A stretch of DNA of 46,109 nt from Gemmatimonadota bacterium. GTDB taxonomy: Bacteria > Gemmatimonadota > Gemmatimonadetes > Palauibacterales > Palauibacteraceae. Shown here piece after piece: positions 1-9,036 of the stretch; the first letter of the stretch is position 1; every line of letters starts with the position of its first letter. The stretch spans positions 1-46,109 of the forward strand of contig JAMJQL010000177.1 in assembly GCA_023554245.1 (NCBI GenBank), in the 5' to 3' direction. The notes below the pieces were generated by a model that saw only the letters and a list, made by a program, of their open reading frames with translations, searched no databases and was not told where the DNA came from. The position numbers were made by a program, and so were the translations under genes.

Positions 1-2327
1 GGGCTGCCCGACTGCCAGAGAAACCGGGCACCGGCCGACAGACCGAAGCGCGTCGCGTAGGAGGCGGAGAACTTGATGGAGTGTCGACGGTCCTGCGGCA
101 TCAGTCCGTCGGCGTTCTCCATCAGGTCGGGGAAGTCGAAGGCCCCGGTGGTGTTCGGGTTGACCGACCACCAGTCCGCATCGAACAGCCCCGGGTAGTT
201 CCCCTGCGTGCGGGAGAGTACGTACGAGCCGACCAGCATCAGGCCGGTCCCTATCGTCTTCTCCGCGGTGAGCTCGAGGGCGAGATACTCCCGGTTCGCG
301 GAGGGATACTCGGAGAGAGGTCCGTATCCCGGGTTGCCCAGAAGCCAATCAGCTCCGTCCTCGTCTACGCTGGCATCCTCGATCGCCCGGCGCAGCGTAC
401 GGTACACGCCCCGTGCCCCGAGCTTGAGCGAGCTGCCGATCTGTCTGTCGTATCCCAGCGTCAGTTCGTCGAAGTGCTGCCCCTCGAGCCCGGGGACCGG
501 TTCACTGATCGACGCACCCCAGTCGCTCAGGATCTCGCAATTCGAGCCTTCGAGGCGCGGGTCTCCGTCGCACTGCTCCCAGATCTGCCAGGTTTCGCCG
601 TCGAAGTATACCAGTCCATTCAACAGCATGTCCTGGTAAAAGCGTCCCGCGGATCCGTAGATCCTCTGGGTGCCCAGCTGGCCGGGCTGAAATACGAATC
701 CGAGCCGCGGCGCCCACTGGTCGTCGATCGTCTGGGCGATGTCACCGTTCGTGTCCTCGAACCCCTGGACCTCCCAGCGCAGGCCCAGGTTCAGCCGCCA
801 GCGATCGGTCACTCTCCACGAATCCTGCACGAACAGTCCACCGACTCGATTGCTGAGCCCGCCGGAGGAAGAAGTGTTCACCTCCCGATACGTCTCCAGC
901 CCGAGGCGTTTGATGACGTTGTGCGTATACGAATCGACGGTCCGGTCTGACGTAGACCACTCGCCGCCTGCCTTGAACGTGTGTCTGCCCAGCTCCCACG
1001 TCGACTTGAGGGCCAGGTTGAATCGACCCAGGGAGGTCTCGCCGTACTTCGTCGTGCCTCCGGAGACCGTCTCCGTCGTGTAGTCGTGGATCTGGACCCG
1101 GGCCCCGGCGTCGGTTGTGGGCAGGTAGCTTTCCCGCCGGCTCATCGAAGAGATCGAGGCTTCGAGAAGTCCGTTGTCACCGATCAGCTGGGTTCCGCCC
1201 AGGACGAAGTTGACGCCACCGAAGGCCTCCTCGCCCATCCACGTTTCCGGATTGAGGGGCGTGAAATGCGCCGTCGAGATCGACATCGGTCCGATCTTGT
1301 CGCGGGTTCCCGGGTCGCCGAAGGCGGTGAAGAAGAGATTGGTCCGATCGGCGGCTCGCCAGCTGAGCTTGCCCGCGAACACGTGCTGGACGCCCCTGTC
1401 GTCGTAGGTGCCGAATTCCGGTATCGCGATGTCCTCCGTCACCACAGAGGGATTGTATGCCGCGAAGTACCAGAGCCGGTCGCGCAGGATCGGCCCGCCG
1501 ATCGTCACCCCGATGTCGTACTGGGCCTGGTTCTGGCGCGTGGATTCGGAGAGCCCGAAGCGCGGTGTGCCCTCGAGTCGGTCGCTCGTGTAGTAGCCGA
1601 ACACCTGGCTCTCGAACACGTTGCTGCCGGAGTGAGTGACGACGTTGACGATTCCGCCGAGCGTGCTGCGGTATTCGGCCTCGTATCCGCCTGTCTTGAC
1701 CTGGATTTCGCGAACGAAGTTGTACGGAAGTCGTGTCGCTTCGAGTCCCGTCACCGGGCTCGTGACGTTCGCTCCCTCGACGAAGAACGCCGTTTCTGGA
1801 CCCGTCCCTCCTGCTACGGACAGATCGGTCCCCCGATAGCCGTTCACGGCGGGAGCCATGGTGACCATGCTGCGATAGTCGCGGTCGTTGGGCAGGTTCC
1901 TGAACAGCTCCGGCGTCAGGTTCACGCCGCCCGCCGTGGATTCAGGATCGATGAGCAGGCGCTGCGCCTCGGCTGATATCGCCTCGAGTTCCACCGGCGT
2001 CTCGACCATCTCCACGACACCGATCGTCGTCGTGCGTCCGAGTCGCACTACGATGTCGGTCACAACCAGGCTCTCGTACCCGATACGCCGGAGTTCGACC
2101 TGGTACGAACCGACCGGTAGCCATCGTAGAGCGAAGTCCCCGTTCCGATTCGTGGCGACCGAGCGCTCGCCCTGCAGATCCGTGCTTCGCACCACGACGT
2201 CGACGGTCCCGATCGGATTTCCCGCGGAATCGATGACGCGGCCCTGCAGGTGACCGCGAATGTCCTGGGCGTTGAGTGCGGTCGCAGAGAGCAGGAGGAA
2301 AGCAGCGACAGAGGTAGCGGTCCTCAT
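1..2327 (-). CDS. TonB-dependent receptor with N-terminal carboxypeptidase-regulatory-like domain (C-terminus cut by window edge)
   Basis: Outer-membrane receptor expected to take up a large ligand using TonB energy; the ligand cannot be told from sequence. About 775 codons are visible and one frame stays open to the left edge. A Sec signal peptide of about 21 residues ends in LNAQ. It is followed by a beta-sandwich regulatory domain (roughly residues 28-120, with GRVIDSAGNPIG and GDFALRWLPVGSYQV), then a plug domain (about 125-235, with FFVEGANVTSPVTG and GGIVNVVTHSGSN), then barrel strands. This layout is that of Oar/SusC-like receptors common in FCB bacteria. The ATG at 2327 follows GGTGGGAGA. 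The 5' leader from the predicted promoter is about 145 bases. It is divergent from radC. The C-terminal barrel end is missing, so intactness cannot be judged. Confidence 0.9.
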   Translation of the reverse strand, partial: MRTATSVAAFLLLSATALNAQDIRGHLQGRVIDSAGNPIGTVDVVVRSTDLQGERSVATNRNGDFALRWLPVGSYQVELRRIGYESLVVTDIVVRLGRTTTIGVVEMVETPVELEAISAEAQRLLIDPESTAGGVNLTPELFRNLPNDRDYRSMVTMAPAVNGYRGTDLSVAGGTGPETAFFVEGANVTSPVTGLEATRLPYNFVREIQVKTGGYEAEYRSTLGGIVNVVTHSGSNVFESQVFGYYTSDRLEGTPRFGLSESTRQNQAQYDIGVTIGGPILRDRLWYFAAYNPSVVTEDIAIPEFGTYDDRGVQHVFAGKLSWRAADRTNLFFTAFGDPGTRDKIGPMSISTAHFTPLNPETWMGEEAFGGVNFVLGGTQLIGDNGLLEASISSMSRRESYLPTTDAGARVQIHDYTTETVSGGTTKYGETSLGRFNLALKSTWELGRHTFKAGGEWSTSDRTVDSYTHNVIKRLGLETYREVNTSSSGGLSNRVGGLFVQDSWRVTDRWRLNLGLRWEVQGFEDTNGDIAQTIDDQWAPRLGFVFQPGQLGTQRIYGSAGRFYQDMLLNGLVYFDGETWQIWEQCDGDPRLEGSNCEILSDWGASISEPVPGLEGQHFDELTLGYDRQIGSSLKLGARGVYRTLRRAIEDASVDEDGADWLLGNPGYGPLSEYPSANREYLALELTAEKTIGTGLMLVGSYVLSRTQGNYPGLFDADWWSVNPNTTGAFDFPDLMENADGLMPQDRRHSIKFSASYATRFGLSAGARFLWQSGS

Positions 2328-2476
2328 CAGGTCTCCCACCGCCGGTGCCGCCACGCCGCCCGTGACTGAAATCGCGAGGGGCGACAGGTGGATGCAGCGG
2401 TCTGCCGATTCCGGCATCGGTGTGCGGGATGCAGGAATCCGGCGTCTGGCGAGGGGGATTGCCAGTAACGAATGAA

Positions 2477-2506
2477 ATGATAGCAAGATACCGAATGTCC
2501 TGCCAG
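2477..2506 (-). promoter_or_regulatory. Candidate promoter for the TonB-dependent receptor
   Basis: On the minus strand CTGGCA (2501-2506) and TATCAT (2477-2482) are separated by 18 bases. It lies in the 196-base divergent region between the receptor and radC. No equally good promoter was seen for radC; TTGCCA at 2459-2464 with TAGCAA after 16 bases is weak. Confidence 0.35.
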
Positions 2507-2523
2507 TCATCATTGAGTGCGCG

Positions 2524-3285
2524 GTGAGCCCCCTCACTACACTCTCCTCCGTGACTCCATCGATCCGGGAATGGCCGCCCATGGACCGGCCACGCGAGCG
2601 TCTCTCCACACACACCCCGAGCGCCCTGACGGCCCGCGAGCTGCTGGCCGTGCTTCTCGGTTCCGGCGCCGCAGGGCGAAGCTCGCTGGACCTCGCCTCC
2701 GAGGTGTTGATCCGATACGGCGGCTCACTGCGTCGGCTCGGCGCTGCGGACCCGCGAGAACTCGCCACCGCCCCCGGAATCGGACCGGCGCGCGCTTGCG
2801 CTCTGGTGGCTGCTTTCGAGCTCGGAAGACGGGCCACCGCCGAGCCCGCCCGACGCAGTGATCGGATTCGAGGCCCACGCGACGTGTTCCTGCGCCTCGG
2901 ACAGATGCTTCGCGACCGCAAGCAGGAGGAGTTCTGGGCGATCTACCTGAACACGCAGAACCGGATTCTCAGCGAACGGCGAATCACCGTGGGTCTGCTC
3001 AACTCGTCCCTGGTCCATCCGCGCGAAGTGTTCGCACCGGCGATCGCCCACGCAGCCGCGAGCTGCATCCTCGCGCACAACCATCCCTCCGGAGATCCTG
3101 AGCCTTCTCCCGAGGATCTCGAGGTGACCGTCCAGCTCGTCGAGAGCGGACGCCTGATCGGGATCCCGGTCCGGGACCACATCGTGCTCGGTGACGGGAG
3201 CTTCGTGAGTCTCCTCGAACGCGGACTTCTTCTGCCGACGCTCTCCGAGCAACTGCGAACACGGGGCGGATCCGACAGATCCTGA
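2524..3285 (+). CDS. radC: RadC family JAMM-domain protein
   Basis: RadC/YeeS family protein; the family is linked to DNA repair by name, but its biochemical role is unsettled. The N-terminal helix-hairpin-helix part contains ATAPGIGPARACAL. The C-terminal JAMM metalloprotease-like domain has the full metal motif AHNHPSGDPEPSPEDLEVT, so metal binding looks intact. Length is 253 aa from the GTG at 2524, slightly longer than the usual 220-230 aa. The conserved opening SIREWPPMDRPRERL means the start must lie upstream of the ATG at 2581. GTG 2551 is an alternative, and neither start has a clear ribosome binding site. It lies 106 bases before the rel start and is probably transcribed separately. 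Confidence 0.92.
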   Translation: MSPLTTLSSVTPSIREWPPMDRPRERLSTHTPSALTARELLAVLLGSGAAGRSSLDLASEVLIRYGGSLRRLGAADPRELATAPGIGPARACALVAAFELGRRATAEPARRSDRIRGPRDVFLRLGQMLRDRKQEEFWAIYLNTQNRILSERRITVGLLNSSLVHPREVFAPAIAHAAASCILAHNHPSGDPEPSPEDLEVTVQLVESGRLIGIPVRDHIVLGDGSFVSLLERGLLLPTLSEQLRTRGGSDRS

Positions 3286-3293
3286 TTGCGGGT

Positions 3294-3323
3294 TTGGCGC
3301 GTCTCCTGCGTCTCGCCTACGTT
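3294..3323 (+). promoter_or_regulatory. Candidate promoter for rel
   Basis: TTGGCG (3294-3299) and TACGTT (3318-3323) with an 18-base spacer, about 69 bases before the rel start and just after radC ends. The -10 fits the TAnnTT form seen at several other promoters in this window. Confidence 0.4.
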
Positions 3324-3391
3324 CAAGCAGGCAACCCGGAACCTCCATGCGGTGTAGGGAAGCCGGGAGTCGAAGCAAGGAGAGGGCGATC

Positions 3392-5689
3392 GTGGCACCG
3401 GAATCGGCCAAGCTCAAGACCGGCGAGCAGAACTTCGTAGAGGAGTCGGCGGGGGAGGTGCGCGCCCTGCCGTCGGAGTTCATCGCGTCGATTCGGGGCG
3501 TGGAGGACAAGCTCGATCTCGACCTCCTCACGCTGGCCTTCCAGTTCAGCGCGGAGAAGCACCAGGGCCAGAAACGAAGCTCCGGCGAGGACTACATCAC
3601 TCACTGCGTGGCCGTCGCTTCGATCCTCGCAGAGATCCACCCCGACACGATCAGCATCGCGGCCTCCTTCCTTCACGACGTCGTGGAGGACAGCAGCTCG
3701 ACCGTCGAAGAAGTTCGGCAGGAATTCGGCGACGAGATCGCGACCCTCGTGGACGGATTGACGAAGATCTCCCGGGTCGAGATCCGGTCCCTCGCCGAAC
3801 GACAGGTCGAGAGCTACCGGAAGCTCCTGCTCTCGATGGCCCGCGATGCCCGCGTCATCATCGTCAAGCTGGCCGACCGATTGCACAACATGCGCACCCT
3901 GGAGCACCTGGATCGGGATCGCCAGCGGCGGATCGCGCTCGAGACCAGGGAAATCTACGCTCCGCTTGCCCACCGGCTCGGCATGGCCCGGGTGCGGTGG
4001 GAGCTCGAGGACCTGGCGTTCAAATTTCTCGAGCCGGAAGAGTATCGAGCGCTGGCCGATACCATCGCGGTGAAACGGAGCGAGCGCGAGGACCTGATTC
4101 GCCAGATGGTCACCCCGCTCCGCGAAGAGCTGCGGGAAGCCGGGCTCTCCTGCCGAGTCGAAGGTCGTGCGAAGCACCTCTGGTCGATCCACCGGAAGAT
4201 GGCGCTGCGGCAGAAGCCGTACGAGGAGATCTACGACGTACTGGCGGTGCGGGTGGTGCTGCCCTCGATTCGCGACTGCTATCACGCACTGGGGGTGATC
4301 CACAACAAGTGGACACCGTTGACCGAGCGATTCCACGACTACATCGCGACGCCGAAGTCGAATCTCTACCAGAGCCTGCACACGACGATCTTCGGTCCCG
4401 GTGGCAGGCTTTACGAGATTCAGCTCCGCACCGAGGAAATGCACCGGACGGCCGAGCTCGGTATCGCCGCCCACTGGCGCTACAAGGAAGGCGCGAGTGG
4501 CGATGAGGTGGACGAGACCCTCACCTGGTTCCGACAGGTGCTCGAATGGCAGCAGGAGACGCGCGAGCCGGACGAGTTTCTCGAGTTCCTGAAGATCGAC
4601 CTGTTCCAGGACGAAATCTTCGTGTTCACACCGGCGGGCGACGTGAAGCAGCTGCCCAAAGGGGCGACGCCGATCGACTTCGCCTTCGCGGTTCACACCG
4701 AGGTGGGTCGGCGCTGTGCCGGTGCGAAGGTGAACGGCCGAATCGCCCCGCTGTCGAGGGCTCTGCGCAACGGTGACACGGTCGAGATCCTGACCTCGGA
4801 CTCCCAGACGCCGAGCCGCGACTGGCTGGGCTTCGTCCAGACCACCCGGGCCCGCCACCGGATCCGGCAGTGGATCCGGCGCGAGGAACAGGATATCGCG
4901 GCCCGGTTGGGGCGCGAAATCCTCGCCCGCGAGTGGAAGAAGAGGAAGGTCAAGCCCGAAGACTCGCAGCTCGCCGAGGCGGCGGGAATCCTCGGGATCG
5001 AGGGCGGTGCGGAAGGGCTGCACGCGGCGGTCGGTCGCGGCGATGTGGGTCTCACGAGAGTCACCCGGGCCGTGCTCCGGGAGGAGCCCGGTGATTCGCG
5101 CCAGGAGCGGGATCCGAGCCCGCTGCACAAACTCGTCAAGCGGGTGTGGAGCGGCTCGAAGGGCGTTCGGATCCAGGGGATGGACAACCTGATGGTCCGA
5201 TACAGCCAGTGCTGCCAGCCGGTGCCGGGCGACGAGGTGATGGGCTACATAACGGTAGGCCGTGGAATCTCGATCCATCGGCAGGATTGCCCCAACATCC
5301 TGAACCTGCCGGATCTGCCCGAGCGCCGCATCCTGATCGACTGGGACGTGGACGGCTCACAGCGCTTCCTCGTCCGGATTCTCATGGAAGGAACGGACCG
5401 ACACGGCCTGTTCGCCGACATCGCGAAGTCGATCAGCGATACGGGCACCAACATCCAATCGGCCGACATCAAGGCGGTCGAAGGCGGTATGCAAGGCCAG
5501 TTCGTGATCGAGGTCGAGAACCTGGCTCACCTGAAGAAGGTCATGCGGCAGATTCGCCGCGTGAAGGGTGTTCTCTCGGTCGAGCGAAAGGAGAGCCTCG
5601 GGGACAGCGACCTGACCCTGACGGCCGATCGCCGGGCCGGGTTCAGTTCGACCCCCGACGGCTACGCGCAGCCCGACGGGCCCGGCTGA
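3392..5689 (+). CDS. rel: Bifunctional (p)ppGpp synthetase/hydrolase (RelA/SpoT homologue)
   Basis: Makes and degrades the stringent-response alarmone (p)ppGpp. It is a 765-aa protein with the full long-RSH layout: HD hydrolase domain (His-Asp near residue 95 in LHDVVED), synthetase domain (RFHDYIATPK near residue 313, NLYQSLHT, VQ/IQLRT-type strand), TGS domain near residue 408 (VFTPAGDVKQLPKG) and C-terminal ACT domain (about 655-735). Both catalytic halves look intact, so a bifunctional enzyme is expected. The synthetase loop reads RFHD where bifunctional enzymes usually have RxKD. GTG 3392 is chosen because AAGGAGAG stands 7 bases upstream; an in-frame ATG at 3347 lacks a ribosome binding site and would add unconserved residues. 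It converges on the lipoprotein gene, with 5 bases between stops. Confidence 0.96.
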   Translation: MAPESAKLKTGEQNFVEESAGEVRALPSEFIASIRGVEDKLDLDLLTLAFQFSAEKHQGQKRSSGEDYITHCVAVASILAEIHPDTISIAASFLHDVVEDSSSTVEEVRQEFGDEIATLVDGLTKISRVEIRSLAERQVESYRKLLLSMARDARVIIVKLADRLHNMRTLEHLDRDRQRRIALETREIYAPLAHRLGMARVRWELEDLAFKFLEPEEYRALADTIAVKRSEREDLIRQMVTPLREELREAGLSCRVEGRAKHLWSIHRKMALRQKPYEEIYDVLAVRVVLPSIRDCYHALGVIHNKWTPLTERFHDYIATPKSNLYQSLHTTIFGPGGRLYEIQLRTEEMHRTAELGIAAHWRYKEGASGDEVDETLTWFRQVLEWQQETREPDEFLEFLKIDLFQDEIFVFTPAGDVKQLPKGATPIDFAFAVHTEVGRRCAGAKVNGRIAPLSRALRNGDTVEILTSDSQTPSRDWLGFVQTTRARHRIRQWIRREEQDIAARLGREILAREWKKRKVKPEDSQLAEAAGILGIEGGAEGLHAAVGRGDVGLTRVTRAVLREEPGDSRQERDPSPLHKLVKRVWSGSKGVRIQGMDNLMVRYSQCCQPVPGDEVMGYITVGRGISIHRQDCPNILNLPDLPERRILIDWDVDGSQRFLVRILMEGTDRHGLFADIAKSISDTGTNIQSADIKAVEGGMQGQFVIEVENLAHLKKVMRQIRRVKGVLSVERKESLGDSDLTLTADRRAGFSSTPDGYAQPDGPG

Positions 5690-5694
5690 CCGAG

Positions 5695-6333
5695 TCAGCG
5701 CCCCTGTTCGAGGCGCGCGATCTCGATCTCGATCTCCCGCATCTGCTCGGCGATCTCGTTCAGGCGATCGATCGAGGCCGCCGCGCTGGGATCGATTCGC
5801 GTCATCGCGACGGTAACGCTGTCCTGCAGCGCCGCGAACGCCCCGGTGACACCCGGATCCCGCATCGCTCGATCGATGTGGGGCCGAAGCTCCTGCTCGG
5901 TCGCCGCCAATTCATCTGCCACTGCTTCGCGTTCTGACGCGGTCGCTACGCGCTCGTCCGCCTGATCGGGTGTCGTCAGCACGGGACCCGACACGCGATC
6001 CAGATCGGCACCGATGCGTCGGGAGCGTGCCAGGAGGTCTTCGGCCGCCGGATCGTTGGCGACCATCTGCTCGCTCAACAGCGCGTAGAAGCTGTCCTGT
6101 GCGGCCCGCACGCCCGGGTCCTCGAGCGCCGCGGCCTGCGTGCGTCGAATTCCATCCTGAATGGCCGAAAACCGGTTCCGGAGATCGGCTCGCTCAGCTC
6201 GAAGCGCGACCAGCTCGTCCGACTCGAGCTCCGATCCCGTGCAACCCGCTATCGAGGCCAGCACGCAGAGGGCGACCGGCCACGCGCAACGATGGGGTGT
6301 GATTCGGCGGCGCGAGAACATACGGACGGTCAC
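5695..6333 (-). CDS. Small helical lipoprotein of unknown function
   Basis: A 212-aa predicted lipoprotein. After a basic N-terminus (FSRRR) and a hydrophobic stretch there is a lipobox, LASIAGC, so the mature protein would be lipidated and exported. The rest is charged, Ala/Glu/Arg-rich and almost certainly all helical or coiled coil (for example AEQMREIEIEIARLEQGR at the end). A heptad-rich first half is followed by a related second half (DPGVRAAQDSFYAL and DPGVTGAFAALQDSV), suggesting an internal duplication. I do not recognise a family. The GTG at 6333 has GGAGGA five bases upstream; ATG 6321 is an alternative. It is divergent from uvrB and convergent with rel. Confidence 0.75.
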   Translation of the reverse strand: MTVRMFSRRRITPHRCAWPVALCVLASIAGCTGSELESDELVALRAERADLRNRFSAIQDGIRRTQAAALEDPGVRAAQDSFYALLSEQMVANDPAAEDLLARSRRIGADLDRVSGPVLTTPDQADERVATASEREAVADELAATEQELRPHIDRAMRDPGVTGAFAALQDSVTVAMTRIDPSAAASIDRLNEIAEQMREIEIEIARLEQGR

Positions 6334-6381
6334 GGGGTTCCTCCGGGGTGATTCGAGTCTTGTACCGACCTCGCCAGGCGA

Positions 6382-6421
6382 GCAAGCTTGCCGACAATCA
6401 GGGGATCGGTCAACCCGGGTT
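6382..6421. promoter_or_regulatory. Pair of 10-bp palindromes in the uvrB/lipoprotein divergent region (possible operator)
   Basis: Two perfect palindromes, GCAAGCTTGC (6382-6391) and AACCCGGGTT (6412-6421), have centres exactly 30 bp apart, about three helical turns. The second contains AAC-N4-GTT, the core of the Gram-positive type LexA box (CGAAC-N4-GTTCG), but the outer bases differ. It lies 36 bases before uvrB, a frequent SOS gene. Binding by LexA or any other dimer is inference. Confidence 0.3.
6384..6413 (-). promoter_or_regulatory. Candidate promoter for the small lipoprotein gene
   Basis: On the minus strand TTGACC (6408-6413) and AAGCTT followed by G (6384-6389) are separated by 18 bases, about 50 bases before the GTG at 6333. 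Each element overlaps one of two perfect 10-bp palindromes, so a repressor binding there could block it. Confidence 0.3.
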
Positions 6422-6457
6422 CCGACCTCATGACCTTCGACCGAGCAGCAGTGGACC

Positions 6458-8536
6458 TTGACTGACAGCCAGTTCCAGATGCGTCTTCCCTTCGAACCGA
6501 CCGGAGATCAGCCGGACGCGATTCGAGAGCTCTCCGAGGGTGTCACGGAGGGTCGGCGCTGGCAGACCCTGCTGGGTGTGACGGGCAGCGGCAAGACGGT
6601 GACGATGGCGGGTGTGATCCAGGAGACGGGCCGCCCGACGCTGGTGATGAGCCACAACAAGACGCTTGCCGCCCAGCTCTACGGCGAGCTGCGGCAGTTC
6701 TTTCCGACCAACGCGGTCGAGTACTTCATCTCCTATTACGACTACTACCAGCCGGAAGCCTACGTACCCCGCACCGACACCTACATCGAGAAGGACTCGT
6801 CGATCAACGACGACATCGATCGGCTCAGGCTCAGGGCGACCTCCGCCCTGATGGAGCGTCGAGATGTGATCGTGGTCGCTTCGGTGTCGGCGATCTACGG
6901 GCTGGGCGATCCGCGCGGATACCGGCAGATGATGCTGACCGTGGACCGCGGCGCCCGGATGTCCCGGCGCGAGATTCTCTCGGGACTGGTGGCGATCCAG
7001 TACAGTCGGAACGACCTCGACCTGCGTCGCGGCACCTTCCGGGTGCGTGGCGATGTCATCGAGGTGATGCCCGCATACGAGGAACAGGCGGTGCGGATCG
7101 AGCTGTTCGGCGACGAGGTCGAGCGGATCACCAAGATCGACCCTCTGACGGGCAAGGCGATCGCGTCCCTGGACCGGACGGCGGTATTTCCCGCGACGCA
7201 TTACGCCGTTGATCCGGATCGACTGGAGAGGGCGATCGACGGGATCCTGACGGAGCTGGAGGCGAGGCTCCTGGAGTTGCGCACCAACGGTCGGCTGCTC
7301 GAGGCCCAGCGACTCGAGAGCCGCACCCGATTCGACATCGAGATGTTACGGGAGATCGGTGTCTGCCCCGGAATCGAGAACTACTCCCGGTATTTCGATG
7401 GCCGCTCACCCGGCGAGCGGCCGTACTGCCTGCTCGACTACTTCCCGGACGATCACCTCGTCATCGTGGACGAGTCTCACGTCTCCATCCCTCAGATCGG
7501 CGCGATGTACAAGGGCGACCGCAGTCGAAAGCTGACCCTCGTGGAGCATGGCTTCCGCCTTCCGTCCGCGCTCGACAACCGGCCGCTGGAATTCGATGAA
7601 TGGGAGGAGCTCGTTCCGGCGGCCATCTTCCTCAGTGCGACGCCGGCGGACTACGAGCTGCGCAAGTCCGGAGGGATCGTGACCGAGCAGCTGGTCCGGC
7701 CGACGGGCCTGCTCGATCCGAGGGTGGAGATCCGCCCGGTCGCGACGCAGGTGGACGACCTGCTCGAGGAGATCCGGGAGCGGACGGGTCGCCGGGAACG
7801 AGTGCTGGTGACGACGCTGACGAAGCGGATGGCCGAAGACCTCACGGAATTCCTCGCGGCCCGGGGCGTGCGGGTGCGATACATGCACAGCGACATCGAC
7901 TCGATCGAGCGGGTGGAGATCCTCCGGGATCTTCGTCTCGGCAGCTTCGACGTGCTGGTCGGGATCAACCTGCTGCGAGAGGGGCTCGATCTGCCCGAAG
8001 TCTCGCTGGTGGCGATTCTCGATGCGGACAAGGAGGGATTCCTGCGCTCGGAGACCTCTCTCGTTCAGACCATCGGTCGCGCCGCGCGGAACCTGAATGG
8101 AACCGCGATCCTTTATGCGGACCGGATCACGGGCTCCATGGAGCGGGCGATCGAAGAGACGAATCGGCGCCGCGAGGTCCAGGCCCGATACAACGAGGAG
8201 CATGGAATCACGCCGCAGTCGATCCGGAAGTCGATCAGCGAGATCCGGTTCACGACCGCCGTTGCCGATGCTCGAACGGTGGAGTCGGAGGAGCCGAGCG
8301 AAACTCGTGCGGTCGCGGAGTCGGAGGAGGACTACGAGGCGCGGGATCCCGCGGTCCTGATTCGGAGAATAGAGGCGGAGATGCGTGAGGCGGCCGAGCA
8401 ACTCGACTTCGAGCGAGCCGCTCGGCTTCGCGATCAGCTGTTCGACGTGAAGGCCCGAATGGAAACGGGATCGGACCGCCGGGCAGGTCGAGGACGGCGT
8501 GGCAAGGCGGGGACCGGGAGGAGCGCGGGCCGGTGA
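6458..8536 (+). CDS. uvrB: Excinuclease ABC subunit B
   Basis: UvrB is the damage-verifying helicase-like subunit of nucleotide excision repair, acting with UvrA and UvrC. At 692 aa it is of usual length. Seen: Walker A GVTGSGKT (residues 40-47), the Tyr-rich beta-hairpin [12 protein letters not shown] (about 94 on) that inserts into [44 protein letters not shown], and a C-terminal UVR motif (about 634-669) that contacts UvrC. The start is uncertain: TTG 6458 gives an N-terminus in line with the family, and ATG 6479 would begin at [15 protein letters not shown]. No strong ribosome binding site is visible for either. Its stop overlaps tsaE. Confidence 0.97.
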   Translation: MTDSQFQMRLPFEPTGDQPDAIRELSEGVTEGRRWQTLLGVTGSGKTVTMAGVIQETGRPTLVMSHNKTLAAQLYGELRQFFPTNAVEYFISYYDYYQPEAYVPRTDTYIEKDSSINDDIDRLRLRATSALMERRDVIVVASVSAIYGLGDPRGYRQMMLTVDRGARMSRREILSGLVAIQYSRNDLDLRRGTFRVRGDVIEVMPAYEEQAVRIELFGDEVERITKIDPLTGKAIASLDRTAVFPATHYAVDPDRLERAIDGILTELEARLLELRTNGRLLEAQRLESRTRFDIEMLREIGVCPGIENYSRYFDGRSPGERPYCLLDYFPDDHLVIVDESHVSIPQIGAMYKGDRSRKLTLVEHGFRLPSALDNRPLEFDEWEELVPAAIFLSATPADYELRKSGGIVTEQLVRPTGLLDPRVEIRPVATQVDDLLEEIRERTGRRERVLVTTLTKRMAEDLTEFLAARGVRVRYMHSDIDSIERVEILRDLRLGSFDVLVGINLLREGLDLPEVSLVAILDADKEGFLRSETSLVQTIGRAARNLNGTAILYADRITGSMERAIEETNRRREVQARYNEEHGITPQSIRKSISEIRFTTAVADARTVESEEPSETRAVAESEEDYEARDPAVLIRRIEAEMREAAEQLDFERAARLRDQLFDVKARMETGSDRRAGRGRRGKAGTGRSAGR

Positions 8537-9036
8537 CCGGGGCAACTGCACTCCGGGACCCGGCGAGCTTCGGCCCGGTGGATCTCGACGAGTCGGCTCT
8601 CGAATCCTGGGCTGCCGAGGTAGGGCGCGCAGCGATTCGCGCGGGCAGGTTCGTCTGTCTCTCCGGACCGCTGGGTGCCGGAAAGTCTACCTTCGTGAGG
8701 GCGGCCTGTCGCGCCGCAGGGGTCGAAGGCGCGATACCGAGTCCGACGTTCACCCTGGTGAACCGTCATCGGACCACCTCCGGAGAGATCATCTGGCACG
8801 CGGACCTCTACCGTCTCGAGTCGCCCGAGCTCCTGGTCGATGTGGGCTGGCCCGAGCTGGTGGACAGCGATGCGGCCGTGTTCGTGGAGTGGGCGGAGCG
8901 TGCGGAGGACTGGCTGCCGGCCGACCGCTGGGAGGTCAGGCTGGACTTCGCCGACCGCCCCAACGAGCGGCGGGTCGAGATCAGGGCTTCGGGTGCGGGT
9001 GAACCGCCCCCGGCACCGACGGTCGATCCTTGCTGA
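8533..9036 (+). CDS. tsaE: tRNA t6A biosynthesis ATPase TsaE
   Basis: TsaE is the ATPase that cycles the TsaB-TsaD complex when threonylcarbamoyl is placed on A37 of ANN-decoding tRNAs. It is 167 aa, within the family range. The P-loop GPLGAGKST is near residues 43-51, followed by PSPTFTLVN and [13 protein letters not shown], the usual TsaE signatures, and [15 protein letters not shown] 8533 overlaps the uvrB stop by four bases, so translation is probably coupled. The next gene is tsaB, its functional partner. tsaD and tsaC are not in this window. Confidence 0.95.
   Translation: MTGATALRDPASFGPVDLDESALESWAAEVGRAAIRAGRFVCLSGPLGAGKSTFVRAACRAAGVEGAIPSPTFTLVNRHRTTSGEIIWHADLYRLESPELLVDVGWPELVDSDAAVFVEWAERAEDWLPADRWEVRLDFADRPNERRVEIRASGAGEPPPAPTVDPC

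Noticed and set aside
981-1976. Open frame of 331 codons on the plus strand within the TonB receptor
   Set aside because: The minus strand encodes a continuous receptor with signal peptide, regulatory and plug domains in one frame; the plus frame is low-complexity Arg/Pro-rich shadow.
3323-5278. Long open frame of 651 codons on the minus strand opposite rel
   Set aside because: The plus strand codes an unmistakable RSH protein with all domains; the minus frame is a shadow caused by GC-rich third positions and has no recognisable motif.
6412-6421. Calling AACCCGGGTT a LexA box outright
   Set aside because: Only the AAC-N4-GTT core matches; the flanking C-G bases of the known box are missing, so it is kept as an unassigned palindrome.
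7406-8551. Open frame of 381 codons opposite uvrB
   Set aside because: uvrB motifs are complete on the plus strand, and the opposite frame has no ribosome binding site or family signature.
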